Assembly: GCF_016907925.1 (NCBI RefSeq) | Contig: NZ_JAFBCZ010000024.1 | Location: forward strand, 1-64,000 | From: Herpetosiphon giganteus | GTDB lineage: Bacteria; Chloroflexota; Chloroflexia; Chloroflexales; Herpetosiphonaceae | Direction: 5' to 3' | Length of the DNA stretch: 64,000 nt | In this document: piece by piece, positions 45,048 to 53,645 of the stretch | How positions within the stretch are numbered: the first letter of the stretch is position 1 | Layout of the letters: the number at the start of each line of letters is the position of its first letter | Program-made: the position numbers and the translations under genes | The notes under the pieces: model-generated | The model's database searches: none | Seen by the model: the letters and a program-made list of their open reading frames with translations, nothing else | What the model was told of the DNA's origin: nothing

Positions 45048-45863
45048 TTATTCCTCGCCCAACACAAAGCGCCGAATGCCATAGGCAGCGCCATCTTCGG
45101 CGAGCGTTGGCAGCGTATGATTTGCTGCCGCTAAAGCAAAACGATCAGCATTGCCCATCGCCATGCCAAAGCCCGCCCAAGCCAACATCGAAGCGTCGTT
45201 CTCGCGGTCGCCAATTGCGGCAACTTCTGCTTGCGCAATGCCAAGATGTTCAGCCAAAACTGCTAAGCCAACCCCTTTGGAGCTACCAATCGCCGAAGCC
45301 TCGCCAAAATGGTCGTGCGAGCGAAAAATTTCCAAGCGGCCTTTCCAGCGTGCACCCCATTCTTGCATCGTGCGCTCTAACTCTGTTGGATTAGTAATCC
45401 AAACCAGCTTGGTAACAGGCTTTTGACGCACAATTTCCACCAAATTTGGCACCACATTCACCGGAATATCAACCAGCGAAAAGCCTAAATATTCTTCAAC
45501 CTCTGGGCTGCGCTCGACAATCCACAATTGATCGTCAATATAGGCCTGAATATACAAGCCCTCTGCTAAGGCCAATTCAACCACTTCGGCGGCCAAATCG
45601 GAGGGCAAAGGGTTATCGTAAAGCACCGTACCATCGGCGGTTTGCACGTGCGCACCTTGGTAGGTAATTAATGGCGTGGTGATGTTGAGCATATCAGCAA
45701 ATGGCTGAGCAGTACGAATCATCCGGCCAGTTGCAATAGTGACATGCACGCCAGCAGCCTGGGCATCGGCAATCGCTGCTTTAGTGGCGGCGCTTGGCTC
45801 TAAGCTTGCATCAAGCAAGGTTCCATCAAGATCAAGCGCTAATAAACGATAGTTGGGCGACAT
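45048..45863 (-). CDS. Cof-type HAD hydrolase
   Basis: 271 residues, cytoplasmic phosphatase of the HAD superfamily with the C2 (Cof) cap. Motif I LLALDLDGTLLDASL near the N-terminus, motif II in VTIATGR, motif III Lys in GSSKGVGLAVLAEHLG, motif IV AAIGDRENDASMLAWAG. Such enzymes dephosphorylate sugar phosphates and similar small molecules; the substrate is not predictable. Start at 45863 (MSPNYRLLALD) with AGAGGA 6 nt upstream, preferred to a start 8 codons earlier. Single gene between repeat-rich spacers. Confidence 0.9.
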   Translation of the reverse strand: MSPNYRLLALDLDGTLLDASLEPSAATKAAIADAQAAGVHVTIATGRMIRTAQPFADMLNITTPLITYQGAHVQTADGTVLYDNPLPSDLAAEVVELALAEGLYIQAYIDDQLWIVERSPEVEEYLGFSLVDIPVNVVPNLVEIVRQKPVTKLVWITNPTELERTMQEWGARWKGRLEIFRSHDHFGEASAIGSSKGVGLAVLAEHLGIAQAEVAAIGDRENDASMLAWAGFGMAMGNADRFALAAANHTLPTLAEDGAAYGIRRFVLGEE

Positions 45864-45956
45864 GAAGTATCCTCTAAAACGCAACAACGACGTGCAGCTA
45901 GTATACCGCAGCGTCGTTGAGTCGATATTCTCGAATTGATTGCTAGTATAACACCA

Positions 45957-46577
45957 TCAGCGCTCCTGATCCTTGGGCGGATCAAGATAGATCATTGGCT
46001 GCTGACTTGGATCGGCATAGACAATCGGTTGCCCTTGAAACAATGGCTCGTTTTCAACCGGCACGGGCTTGATTAAGCGGTCTAAACGCCCAATTAATAA
46101 CGCATTGCCAATGTAAATTGTTATTGCGAGCAACACCAAATAGCTGACAATTAACAGCATATCGAGCCATGGATTAAAATCTTTCGCCAGCAGAATCCGC
46201 ACCATAATCAGGTAGAGCCAACGGCCAAGCACCATTAATCCTGCTTGCCAAGCAACCTTGCGCACCACTGCTTGCTCATCGAAGAGCAATAATAAAGGTA
46301 GCAAGCCAATCACGACTGATACAATTGGCAGCAGGGTTTGCAATGGAGCATTGGTGTTTACCAACTGATACTGCTCAACACTGATGAGGTTATTTTGCCA
46401 GACCCATCGTAGGAGCACTGGATAAACCACCAGCAGCATGATGATCGTTACAACTGGCTCAATCACAACAATGCCCAACAAATGGCGCATGCGTTCGATT
46501 GAGCTTTTTTTGCGTTTCGCCAACCAAATGCCAAGCGCAATCGCCAGCCAAAGCACAAGATAAATGCCTATAACCAT
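45957..46577 (-). CDS. multi-pass membrane protein of unknown function
   Basis: 206 residues with five or six hydrophobic segments: VIGIYLVLWLAIALGIWLA, LLGIVVIEPVVTIIMLLVV, LLPIVSVVIGLLPLLLLF, and LDMLLIVSYLVLLAITIYIG. A Pro-rich hydrophilic tail follows (PIVYADPSQQPMIYLDPP). No family recognised. It follows a coiled-coil membrane protein by 21 bp and a solute-binding-like protein on the same strand, so the three probably form an operon. Confidence 0.7.
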   Translation of the reverse strand: MVIGIYLVLWLAIALGIWLAKRKKSSIERMRHLLGIVVIEPVVTIIMLLVVYPVLLRWVWQNNLISVEQYQLVNTNAPLQTLLPIVSVVIGLLPLLLLFDEQAVVRKVAWQAGLMVLGRWLYLIMVRILLAKDFNPWLDMLLIVSYLVLLAITIYIGNALLIGRLDRLIKPVPVENEPLFQGQPIVYADPSQQPMIYLDPPKDQER

Positions 46578-46598
46578 ACAATTCTCCCAAGTAGCTGT

Positions 46599-47348
46599 TT
46601 AGGCAACGCCACTTTGCGACATTGCACCTTCCAAAACATGCTGAAACGCATCCATATCGGCGTTCAAATTGCTCAGCCGCTCGGCAACTTCTTGCGAGGT
46701 TTGGGTCGCGCTCGAAGCCTCGGATGCCCGCAAACGCACGGTTTCAGCCAACACATTATCAAGGTTGGCAGCAATATTTTGCAATTGCGCCGTAATCCGA
46801 TCATAGTAGGTTGCCAAGGCTTGGGCATTTTGCTGGCGATCAATCAAGGCGGCGCGAGTTTCTTTCAATTGATCAACGGTATAACTGTCTTTGGTCATGG
46901 CAATCCGCTGATCAAGATTATCGATTTGCGGTTGCAAGCCATGTGGTGGCGAGGTATACAAATATTGCTCGATCAATTGGCCTTTATCAGCTAAGCCATG
47001 GGCCTGTTGATACAATTCATTAGCCTGCTCGGCAATTGGCTGCAACAGACGTTGCAACGGCCCAGCAGTTACATTGGTCGAGCGCGTAATCTCGCGGCGA
47101 GTATGATCAATCGTATCCAAATGCGATTGAAAGGTGCGGCTGGTAATTTTGGCCAATTTTGGTGCTTCGGGCTTTTGGGCCAAAATATTGGGGTCGCTGG
47201 CCAACGCCCACAGCATCAAACCATAGGCAATAATTGCAACCACAATCAACCAAGGATAAATCGTCAGCGACATGGCAATCCCAACCGCCAAGACAACTAA
47301 GGGCAGGGGCTTGGTGGCCGCAACACGTAACGGGTGGCGTGAGTTCAT
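46599..47348 (-). CDS. membrane-anchored coiled-coil protein, possibly XpaC-like
   Basis: 249 residues. Two adjacent N-terminal membrane helices (PLPLVVLAVGIAMSLTIYPW, LIVVAIIAYGLMLWAL) are followed by about 180 residues of predicted helix and coiled coil (ITSRTFQSHLDTIDHTRRE, DQLKETRAALIDRQQNAQA, VAERLSNLNADMDAFQHV). The layout of two N-terminal helices plus a long cytoplasmic coiled coil recalls XpaC (5-bromo-4-chloroindolyl phosphate hydrolysis family) partners of TelA. The match is weak, and no TelA lies here. The middle gene of a three-gene unit. Confidence 0.65.
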   Translation of the reverse strand: MNSRHPLRVAATKPLPLVVLAVGIAMSLTIYPWLIVVAIIAYGLMLWALASDPNILAQKPEAPKLAKITSRTFQSHLDTIDHTRREITRSTNVTAGPLQRLLQPIAEQANELYQQAHGLADKGQLIEQYLYTSPPHGLQPQIDNLDQRIAMTKDSYTVDQLKETRAALIDRQQNAQALATYYDRITAQLQNIAANLDNVLAETVRLRASEASSATQTSQEVAERLSNLNADMDAFQHVLEGAMSQSGVA

Positions 47349-47386
47349 AAAGCTACGTCCAATCTCTAGAAAAATTGCTCCGCTGG

Positions 47387-48550
47387 TTAACGTTTAACAC
47401 TTGGTTCAATCGAATTCCACAAATCGAGCACCGCTTTAATGGTGGCTGCATCTGGCTCGGCTGCCAAGTTGGCGATGCTCATTTGCACGCCAGCGCTTTG
47501 GTATTTTACAAATGGCGAATCGGCTGCATCAATTGCGACATCAGGGTCGACTGGGCGAAAGCCTTGCTGCACAGCAGTCGTTTGTTGGTCTTTTTCCAAG
47601 AGAAATTCACGGAGCAAACCAGCAGCTTCGCGTTGATCAGCGCTACTCCACGAGGCATCCAAAATGGCCAAGGGATGGTCGCTGTATAAATTTTGCGGTG
47701 GATACAGCAACAGCAATTTGCCAAAGCGGCCCTGCGATTTAGGCAAATATTCTAAGGCTGTGCTTTCATAAACGATAGCAGCCCCATAATTAGCTGGACC
47801 AACCTGCACCATTTTTTGCATGAGCGAGCCAGTGCTTTCAGCAAATTGTTCGACATTTTTGGCATAGCCTTGCAGCCATTCGACAAACTTGGGATCGCTA
47901 ATATCAGCAGCGGTTAAGCCGTTAGCTTTATTATGGTAGGCATAGGCCATCAAAACCCAGGCTTGAAACCCGCTATTCGAGGTGGTTGGGCTGGTTTGGC
48001 TCATGAGAATTTTCTGGCTACGCGTCGGCAGCAATACGCCATCGTGCAGCGCTTGCCAAAACTGCGCATCCTGCGATTTGACCAGCTTCGATGCGGGCGA
48101 GCCTTCGTAGGCCACCAGCACTAGCGGCGAAATCAGCAACGGCTGAGTATCGGCAGCCAAATTGGTTTTGCCATCAATTTGGGCCGCATTAATTTGAGTA
48201 ATTTGCAAGCTACTTGCTGGGCTGATCGCGGTTGGGCGCAAACTGCCAGCCTCCAGTTGGCTCACAATCTCCTGCGAGCCGCGTGAAATCAATTCGACCT
48301 GAATTGGCTTGCCATCGACCGTGGGCTTGGTCGCGAGCCATGTATTAACTGTTTGCTTGAGCCAAATATCTTTTTCACTGCTATAGACTATTTGGAGCTT
48401 AATTGCCTGACTTGGGTCGGGCGTGCTCGGCATTCTCGTTGGTAAAATTGCCAACGGAGCTGAAGAATCCAGCCAGCCGTTGCTGACGGCTCCAACGACG
48501 AATGCACAAATCAGAAAAAAGCCTATTGCAACCACCCATGCCTTACGCAT
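47387..48550 (-). CDS. extracellular solute-binding-like protein, membrane anchored
   Basis: 387 residues. One uncleaved N-terminal helix or signal peptide (VVAIGFFLICAFVVGAVSNG), then a type II periplasmic-binding-protein-like fold: IKLQIVYSSEKDIWLKQTVN, ISPLVLVAYEGSPASKLV, YGAAIVYESTALEYLPKSQG, LDASWSSADQREAAGLLREF and FRPVDPDVAI. No lipobox Cys. Related proteins in this phylum often occur with vWA or chloride-channel-type proteins. Here it heads a unit with two membrane proteins of unknown role. Ligand unknown. Confidence 0.75.
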   Translation of the reverse strand: MRKAWVVAIGFFLICAFVVGAVSNGWLDSSAPLAILPTRMPSTPDPSQAIKLQIVYSSEKDIWLKQTVNTWLATKPTVDGKPIQVELISRGSQEIVSQLEAGSLRPTAISPASSLQITQINAAQIDGKTNLAADTQPLLISPLVLVAYEGSPASKLVKSQDAQFWQALHDGVLLPTRSQKILMSQTSPTTSNSGFQAWVLMAYAYHNKANGLTAADISDPKFVEWLQGYAKNVEQFAESTGSLMQKMVQVGPANYGAAIVYESTALEYLPKSQGRFGKLLLLYPPQNLYSDHPLAILDASWSSADQREAAGLLREFLLEKDQQTTAVQQGFRPVDPDVAIDAADSPFVKYQSAGVQMSIANLAAEPDAATIKAVLDLWNSIEPSVKR

Positions 48551-48690
48551 AACAACTCCGTTCTATCCAAAGATCAAGAATGCTCCAATGTTATGGTTTT
48601 GTTAAGCAAAAATAGCATTTCAGCCCATTAGAATGAGCAATTTATCTACGCCATTCACTTGGTTTTGTTACAGCAAGTCTAGTGCAACGA

Positions 48691-48718
48691 AGCTTAAAAA
48701 GCTAGCCCAAAAATGGGC
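48691..48718 (-). terminator. hairpin terminator after dipeptide-epimerase-type gene
   Basis: GCCCA/TGGGC (48705-48709 with 48714-48718) followed on the minus strand by TAGCTTTTTAAGC, itself a small AGCTT/AAGCT hairpin (48691-48703). 36 bp past the stop codon. Confidence 0.5.
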
Positions 48719-48753
48719 AAATGCTGAGCATTGGGTGGCTGCGGGGGTTTGAT

Positions 48754-49827
48754 TTAGGCCAAATTCACGCCATGACCAGCAACATTGGGTAAGGTTAAAC
48801 GTCCGCCAGCCTGTTCAAAGCCACCAACAAACGGGTGTTCAGCAATAAACAGCGGGGTATCCAAATCAACAAACTGGAAATTGCCATTGCCAGCTGCCAG
48901 ATTGGCCGAGAAGCTCATGGCCAAAATGCTTTCGACCATGCCGCCAATCATCAAGCCTAAACCTGCCGCCTCGGCAATCGCAATCATGTTCAAGGCTTCG
49001 GCCACACCAGCCTTCATCAATTTAATATTAATCACCGTGGCAGTGCCTTCGTGAGCAATGCGCAACACATCGCTGGCCGAGCGCGCCGATTCGTCGGCGG
49101 CAATTGCAACGCCCGCTTGAGCGCTAAGCTTGGCCATGCCAGCCCAATCTTCACGTGGCAATGGTTGCTCAAAAAGCGTCAGCGGAATCGCTTCTGCCTT
49201 GCAAGCAGCGCAAAAAGCTAATGCGCGCTCAACATCATAGCCACAATTGCCATCAACAATTAATGGTGAATCGGGCGCAGCGTGATGAATTGCTCGCACT
49301 CGTGCCAGATCGTAGTCAACATTCTCGCCAGCTGTTTTAACCTTAATCACGTTAATTCCACGGGCAACAATTGCTTTGGCCGAAGCTGCGGCATGGGCCT
49401 CATCACCAGCGGTAATTGTCATATCAGTTTCGAGCTGCTGGCTCATACCACCAAAAAAGATGTGCAATGGAACCTTGTAGTGGCGGGTTAAGGCATCAAG
49501 CATGGCCATTTCGAGGCCACAACGAGCAGCCGCCGCCTCGTGATCGAGCTGATTGAGCAGCAAGGCTAACTTTCGCCATGCCCGCACATCTGCGCCAAGC
49601 AGGCTTGGTTGTAAGGCTTGGACGGCAATAAGGGTGCTCGCTTGGGTTTCGCCGCTGACCGCCGGAAAAGGAGCCGCCTCGCCTAAGCCAAGCGTACCAT
49701 CGGCTAATTCGATTTTGATTAACACATTGGCCGCAACCGCTTGGCTGCCGCTGGCAATGGCAAAAGGCTCGGTCAAGGGCAAATTGATCGCTTCAGCACT
49801 GATTGTGCGAATTGTGGTTGGTAGCAT
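48754..49827 (-). CDS. dipeptide epimerase-type enolase-superfamily protein
   Basis: 357 residues, muconate-lactonizing subgroup of the enolase superfamily. Seen: capping domain with PLTEPFAIASGSQ, catalytic KxK in VIKVKTAGE, metal ligands in IVDGNCGYD, LFEQPLPRED and IAADESARSASD, the second catalytic Lys in VINIKLMKAG, and the family-typical GLMIGGMVESILAMSFSANLA. The DES and KxK arrangement with KLMKAG is that of L-Ala-D/L-Glu (dipeptide) epimerases, which act in murein-peptide salvage. Exact dipeptide specificity is not readable. AGGAG lies 7 nt before the ATG. Confidence 0.88.
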   Translation of the reverse strand: MLPTTIRTISAEAINLPLTEPFAIASGSQAVAANVLIKIELADGTLGLGEAAPFPAVSGETQASTLIAVQALQPSLLGADVRAWRKLALLLNQLDHEAAAARCGLEMAMLDALTRHYKVPLHIFFGGMSQQLETDMTITAGDEAHAAASAKAIVARGINVIKVKTAGENVDYDLARVRAIHHAAPDSPLIVDGNCGYDVERALAFCAACKAEAIPLTLFEQPLPREDWAGMAKLSAQAGVAIAADESARSASDVLRIAHEGTATVINIKLMKAGVAEALNMIAIAEAAGLGLMIGGMVESILAMSFSANLAAGNGNFQFVDLDTPLFIAEHPFVGGFEQAGGRLTLPNVAGHGVNLA

Positions 49828-49918
49828 AGCGAGGCTCCTATCCTACAAGGCTATTTGATTGCTTGTATTATAGCGGCGCTTCGCCCGCAAACCGAACTAT
49901 TTAAAGCAGCTAAAACAC

Positions 49919-49951
49919 CAAACGCTGGCTGAATATATCAACCAGCGTTTG
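49919..49951 (-). terminator. hairpin after tRNA-Cys
   Basis: Perfect 10-bp stem (49919-49928 with 49942-49951), 13-nt A/T-rich loop, 7 nt beyond the encoded CCA on the minus strand and followed by GTGTTTTAG. Likely terminator of the tRNA transcript. Confidence 0.7.
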
Positions 49952-49957
49952 ATCGTT

Positions 49958-50032
49958 TGGAGGCGACAATGGGATTCGAACCCATGGATCGCGGTTTTGC
50001 AGACCACTGCCTTACCACTTGGCTATGTCGCC
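49958..50032 (-). tRNA. tRNA-Cys (GCA)
   Basis: The minus strand gives a canonical cloverleaf: acceptor GGCGACA/TGTCGCC, D arm AGCCAAGTGGTAAGGC, anticodon loop CTGCAAA with anticodon GCA, T arm with GGGTTCGAATCCC, discriminator T (U73, the Cys identity base) and encoded CCA. A terminator-like hairpin follows. Confidence 0.97.
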
Positions 50033-50171
50033 AACAGGCGGGATTATACCACAGCATCAACTTCACTGCAAGAATGATGAAACTCGTTGGAATCTCACTG
50101 CAACAATTCAAAATAGCCCAGCGTCCTAGCTACCAGATAATCAAACAATTGCTTTTGAAGGAGCTACACCA

Positions 50172-50744
50172 ATGACTACGCAAGTTTCGAACCGTTTGAC
50201 CCGCAGCGCTACCGACCGCCGTTTTGCTGGCGTTTGTGGTGGGATTGCCGAATACTTAGCCGTCGATTCAATCTGGGTTCGCCTGAGCTTTGTCTTGTTG
50301 GTTTGGACTGGGATTAGCATTTTGCTCTACCCATTGTTGTGGTTCATTATGCCTCGCGGCGCAGTGAGCTACTTGGCTCAACCAGGCCAAGTTGTCCAAC
50401 AACCAGTCAACTATCAAGTTGCCCAAAGCGTCGGGGTTCAACCAAGCGTCAATGCTCGGTTCGACCCAATGACTGGCCAAGCAATCAAAGCTGAACCATA
50501 TCGCTTCGACCCAGTGACCGGTCAACCAGTTGGCCAAAGCATTCCAGTTAGCAACCTTTCAACCCCAGTTGCTTCGGTTAGCCCAGATGTAATCAAAGCT
50601 CGCCGCAACTTGTGGCTCAAGAGCGCCTTGGTCATCGGTGGTGCCTTGTTCCTGAGCAGCATCTTGGTCGACATCGCTCCAGTGCTGATTCCAGTTGGCT
50701 TGGTCGTTGCCGGCGTGTGGTTGATTCGCAACAACAAAATCTAA
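50172..50744 (+). CDS. PspC-domain envelope stress membrane protein
   Basis: 190 residues. The PspC domain spans about 8-65: RSATDRRFAGVCGGIAEYL, then VWTGISILLYPLLWFIMP, the signature of phage-shock PspC. A Pro/Gln-rich middle with internally similar segments (RFDPMTGQAIKAE and RFDPVTGQPVGQS) follows, then a C-terminal helical pair (SALVIGGALFLSSILVDIAP, VLIPVGLVVAGVWLI) as in LiaF/PspC fusions. Probably senses or buffers membrane stress. GAAGGAG lies upstream of the ATG, and a strong terminator follows. The NarL-type LiaRS-like module lies about 5 kb downstream, a suggestive but unlinked neighbour. Confidence 0.85.
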   Translation: MTTQVSNRLTRSATDRRFAGVCGGIAEYLAVDSIWVRLSFVLLVWTGISILLYPLLWFIMPRGAVSYLAQPGQVVQQPVNYQVAQSVGVQPSVNARFDPMTGQAIKAEPYRFDPVTGQPVGQSIPVSNLSTPVASVSPDVIKARRNLWLKSALVIGGALFLSSILVDIAPVLIPVGLVVAGVWLIRNNKI

Positions 50745-50756
50745 TTCAAACACCCC

Positions 50757-50793
50757 AACCGCCCTTGGTGCTGAGCACTGAGGGCGGTTTTTT
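50757..50793 (+). terminator. terminator after pspC-like gene
   Basis: AACCGCCCT/AGGGCGGTT (50757-50765 with 50781-50789), with an inner GTGCT/AGCAC stem and six T at the end. Confidence 0.9.
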
Positions 50794-50900
50794 GTTGTTC
50801 ATACATGGCAACGATTGAATGCTTGACGCAGCTAGGCTATGCTATGATAGCATTCAGCACAGTGCTTTCGATTTCTTGTGTTTTGGAGGATCACCGACTC

Positions 50901-51317
50901 ATGTCCAGTTTTCTGCTAAACGCTCACTCTGGTTGGCGTTGGATTGTTATGTTGGCGATTTTGGTTGCGGTTGGCTATGGTTTGTGGGGTTGGCTGACCA
51001 AACAACCATGGAGCGACACTGCACGCAAAATTATGTTGTTCACCACAATTGCAATTGATATTCAGTTGCTGCTTGGCTTAGCCTTGTATGTTGTCAACAA
51101 ATCGTGGAGCCAACTCAATCCTGCGACGGTGCGCTTTGAACACCCAACAGTGATGGTACTGGCCTTGGGATTGGCGCATGTCGTCAATACCAAAGTCAAA
51201 CGCGGTGAAATTCCAGCCGCCCGCTATCGCTTGATGGCGCTCGGCACAATTGCCGTTTTGGTGTTAATTGTGGTTGGAATTCTGCGCTTGCCAGGCAATC
51301 GTTTGTTCGGCATGTAG
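50901..51317 (+). CDS. four-helix membrane protein of unknown function
   Basis: 138 residues with four predicted membrane helices: HSGWRWIVMLAILVAVGYGL, IMLFTTIAIDIQLLLGLALY, TVMVLALGLAHVVNT and GTIAVLVLIVVGILRLPG. His residues lie in helices 1 and 3 (AHSGWRW, GLAHVV) and could be heme or metal ligands as in small cytochrome-b-like proteins; this is a guess. Start at 50901 (MSSFLLNAHSG) with GGAGGA 10 nt upstream. The frame is open 32 codons further but that part includes the spacer and promoter region. Followed by a terminator. Confidence 0.75.
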   Translation: MSSFLLNAHSGWRWIVMLAILVAVGYGLWGWLTKQPWSDTARKIMLFTTIAIDIQLLLGLALYVVNKSWSQLNPATVRFEHPTVMVLALGLAHVVNTKVKRGEIPAARYRLMALGTIAVLVLIVVGILRLPGNRLFGM

Positions 51318-51345
51318 TAATCCACAAAGAACCATTAAAACCAAT

Positions 51346-51379
51346 GCCCTGCTGTGTGTGCCAACGCAGCAGGGCTTTT
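51346..51379 (+). terminator. terminator between convergent small membrane-protein genes
   Basis: 9-bp stem GCCCTGCTG/CAGCAGGGC (51346-51354 with 51367-51375), 12-nt loop and TTTTATTT after it on the plus strand. The A-rich left flank may also serve the converging gene. Confidence 0.85.
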
Positions 51380-51381
51380 AT

Positions 51382-51627
51382 TTAATTCATCAAATGCAAT
51401 ACGGCAAAAATCATACTTATACCAAGCGAAGCCCACGCTAATTTTTTATACAGCGCAGAACCTTCATAGCTAGCTTGCAAGCCTGATAGAACAAAAAAGC
51501 CGCCCAAAAAGAAAAATTGGCCTGCTTGAAACCAACCATCTTCAGCACCAAAAGCTGCCATCAAACTAATAATCCAGTTAATCCCACCAGCAACGACTGC
51601 GAGTATCCGCGTTTCTTTGGTTTGCAT
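51382..51627 (-). CDS. small three-helix membrane protein
   Basis: 81 residues, almost entirely hydrophobic: ILAVVAGGINWIISLMAAFG, AGQFFFLGGFFVLSGLQA and LAWASLGISMIFAVLHLM. No family recognised. Start at 51627 (MQTKETR) with GAGAGA 6 nt upstream; a TTG six codons earlier is in frame but less likely. Confidence 0.65.
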   Translation of the reverse strand: MQTKETRILAVVAGGINWIISLMAAFGAEDGWFQAGQFFFLGGFFVLSGLQASYEGSALYKKLAWASLGISMIFAVLHLMN

Positions 51628-51690
51628 AAAGTATCTCTCACTCAAGGAAATTCAATTCAGGTTATGTTACGAGCTAGATTGCCCCATGTT

Positions 51691-53478
51691 TCAGAGACTC
51701 AAGGGTTGGCTATGCAGCCACGAGCTAATATCGGGTGCGGTCAGCGGGCGGCTAAAATGATAGCCTTGGCCATAATCGCAGCCCAAATCGCGCAAGGTTG
51801 CCGCTTCTTCGATAGTTTCAATGCCTTCGGCAATCACATTCATAGCCAATTGCTGCGAAAGCATGATAATTGCGCGCACAATTTCGACGTTGCGGCTGCC
51901 ACCACTCATGGCATTAACAAATGAACGGTCAACTTTGAGCGTATCTAATGGGAAGTGATGTAAATAGCTCAATGATGAATAGCCAGTGCCAAAATCATCA
52001 ATTGCCAACTTTACGCCCAAATCTTTGATTGCGTCCAATTGCGCCCGCGCCGATTCCAAGCCATGAATCACCATGCTTTCGGTGATTTCTAGTTCCAATT
52101 GAGCTGGGGCAATGCCCGTGCGTTGAATAATCTCGCCAAGGGTTTGAATGAGCGCTGGGCTAGCCAATTGGCGCGCCGAAAGATTGACCGAAAGCACCTG
52201 CAAGCCAGAGCGTGAATGATCAGCTTGCCACGCCAAAAATTGCTGACACGCAGTTTCGAGCGCCCAAAAACCAATCGGCACAATTAAGCCACTTTCTTCG
52301 GCCAAAGGAATAAACTCGTTGGGCAAAATCATGCCACGCTGCGGATGATGCCAACGCAACAAAGCCTCAACGCCAACCATCTGGCCAGTTGGCAAGGCCG
52401 TAATTGGCTGATAATGCAAAATCAATTCGTGGCGCTCCAAGGCTCCACGCAAATCAATTTCCAATTGCCAACGCTCAGTCAGTGCCGCATGCAAAGCCCG
52501 ATCAAACAAAAAGATTTGGCCAATGCCAGCGGTTTTGGCCTGATACATTGCCGTATCTGCTTCGCGCAAGAGCGTTTCGGCCTGCGATTGACCATCACCA
52601 AGGGTTACGCCAATGCCCAGCGAGGTATAAATTGGTTTATCGGCCAAAAGCATGGGTTGGCTAAATTGCTCTTGAATGCGTTGGGCATGCTCCAGCGCTT
52701 GCTGGGCATGCTGCACCTGAGCCAGCACCACCACAAATTCATCGCCGCCCAAACGAGCCGCCAAATCGGCTGGGCCAAGCGTCGCTTGCAGGCGTTGGGC
52801 AATCGTTTGCAGCGCCTGATCGCCCACATCGTAGCCCAAGGCATCATTGACCGCGCTAAATCGATCAACCTCGACAAACAACACCGCAAACTGGTGTTGA
52901 TCAAGCTGGCGCTGCGCAATCAGGCGTTGTAGTTGAACGACCAAGCTGTGGCGATTGGGCAAGCCCGTTAACCAATCGATTGTTGGTGGCGTTCGATCAA
53001 ACGCAACAGCTTCACGCTCACGGCAACTGATAATCCAATAGCGACCAACTTGATGCCAACACGATTCTAAAGTGTGCCACGAGCCATCTGCATGGCGATA
53101 GCGCAAGGGTTGCCATTGAGTTTGGCTGGTTGGCTGATTCAGGGCTTGCCGCAACTGGTAGTACGAATCGGGGTGCAAAAGTTGGGCGAATGCTGTGCCA
53201 TTGAGTGATAAATCGCTGTAACCAAGCTGTTGGTTCAGCGTTGGGCTAATTGAAATAATCGTGGAATGCTGATCGATGATTAAGGTTTGTTGACTTTGCG
53301 GCCAGTGCCATAAGCTCAATTGGGTGCTAATTTGCAGCGCAGTGCGCCGACGCAGCCAACGCCAGCAAACCCAAACCCCCAACCAGCATACGAGGCCGAT
53401 TAAGATCAATTCGGTTGGCAAGAAGGCCGCTTGGACAGTCGAATCGGGCAATCGGATGGTGGGTGTTTGAACACTCAT
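51691..53478 (-). CDS. PAS-GGDEF-EAL cyclic di-GMP signalling protein
   Basis: 595 residues. One N-terminal helix (LPTELILIGLVCWLGVWVCW), a PAS domain (about 65-165; TIISISPTLNQQLGYSDLSL), a GGDEF domain with intact RLGGDEFVVVL near residue 244, and an EAL domain with GVEALLRWHHP, LELEITESMV and IDDFGTGYSSLSYLHHFPLD plus KVDRSFV. Both the diguanylate cyclase and phosphodiesterase signatures are intact, so either or both activities are possible. It follows a radical SAM gene on the same strand with a 167-bp structured spacer. Start ATG at 53478 with AGGTG just upstream. Confidence 0.92.
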   Translation of the reverse strand: MSVQTPTIRLPDSTVQAAFLPTELILIGLVCWLGVWVCWRWLRRRTALQISTQLSLWHWPQSQQTLIIDQHSTIISISPTLNQQLGYSDLSLNGTAFAQLLHPDSYYQLRQALNQPTSQTQWQPLRYRHADGSWHTLESCWHQVGRYWIISCREREAVAFDRTPPTIDWLTGLPNRHSLVVQLQRLIAQRQLDQHQFAVLFVEVDRFSAVNDALGYDVGDQALQTIAQRLQATLGPADLAARLGGDEFVVVLAQVQHAQQALEHAQRIQEQFSQPMLLADKPIYTSLGIGVTLGDGQSQAETLLREADTAMYQAKTAGIGQIFLFDRALHAALTERWQLEIDLRGALERHELILHYQPITALPTGQMVGVEALLRWHHPQRGMILPNEFIPLAEESGLIVPIGFWALETACQQFLAWQADHSRSGLQVLSVNLSARQLASPALIQTLGEIIQRTGIAPAQLELEITESMVIHGLESARAQLDAIKDLGVKLAIDDFGTGYSSLSYLHHFPLDTLKVDRSFVNAMSGGSRNVEIVRAIIMLSQQLAMNVIAEGIETIEEAATLRDLGCDYGQGYHFSRPLTAPDISSWLHSQPLSL

Positions 53479-53531
53479 GACACCTGCGTGAATCAGCCTA
53501 AACCTGCGGTCAGGGCAAATTTAGACATTGG

Positions 53532-53610
53532 GAACTCAGAGAATTACATCCTACCTGAGTTCGTAGCTTTGTCGAGTAGGAGTTTTACAACTTCTACAGG
53601 CGGTTTTTTT
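53532..53610 (-). promoter_or_regulatory. structured leader of the GGDEF-EAL gene, c-di-GMP-riboswitch-like
   Basis: On the minus strand: a 9-bp hairpin with a GTAA (GNRA) tetraloop (53597-53576), a linker containing CGACAAAGCTACG, then an 8-bp hairpin GAACTCAG..CTGAGTTC type (53562-53532). The order recalls class I c-di-GMP (GEMM) riboswitches, whose linker reads GACGCAAAGCCACG, and the 5' text GCAAAAAAACC recalls GGGCAAACC. Key bases are missing, so it is at best a degenerate relative. Read on the plus strand, the same hairpins end at seven T (53604-53610) and could be a plus-strand terminator. Confidence 0.3.
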
Positions 53611-53645
53611 GCTCACCTTATGTACTCCAATTGCCCCTTCATGGT

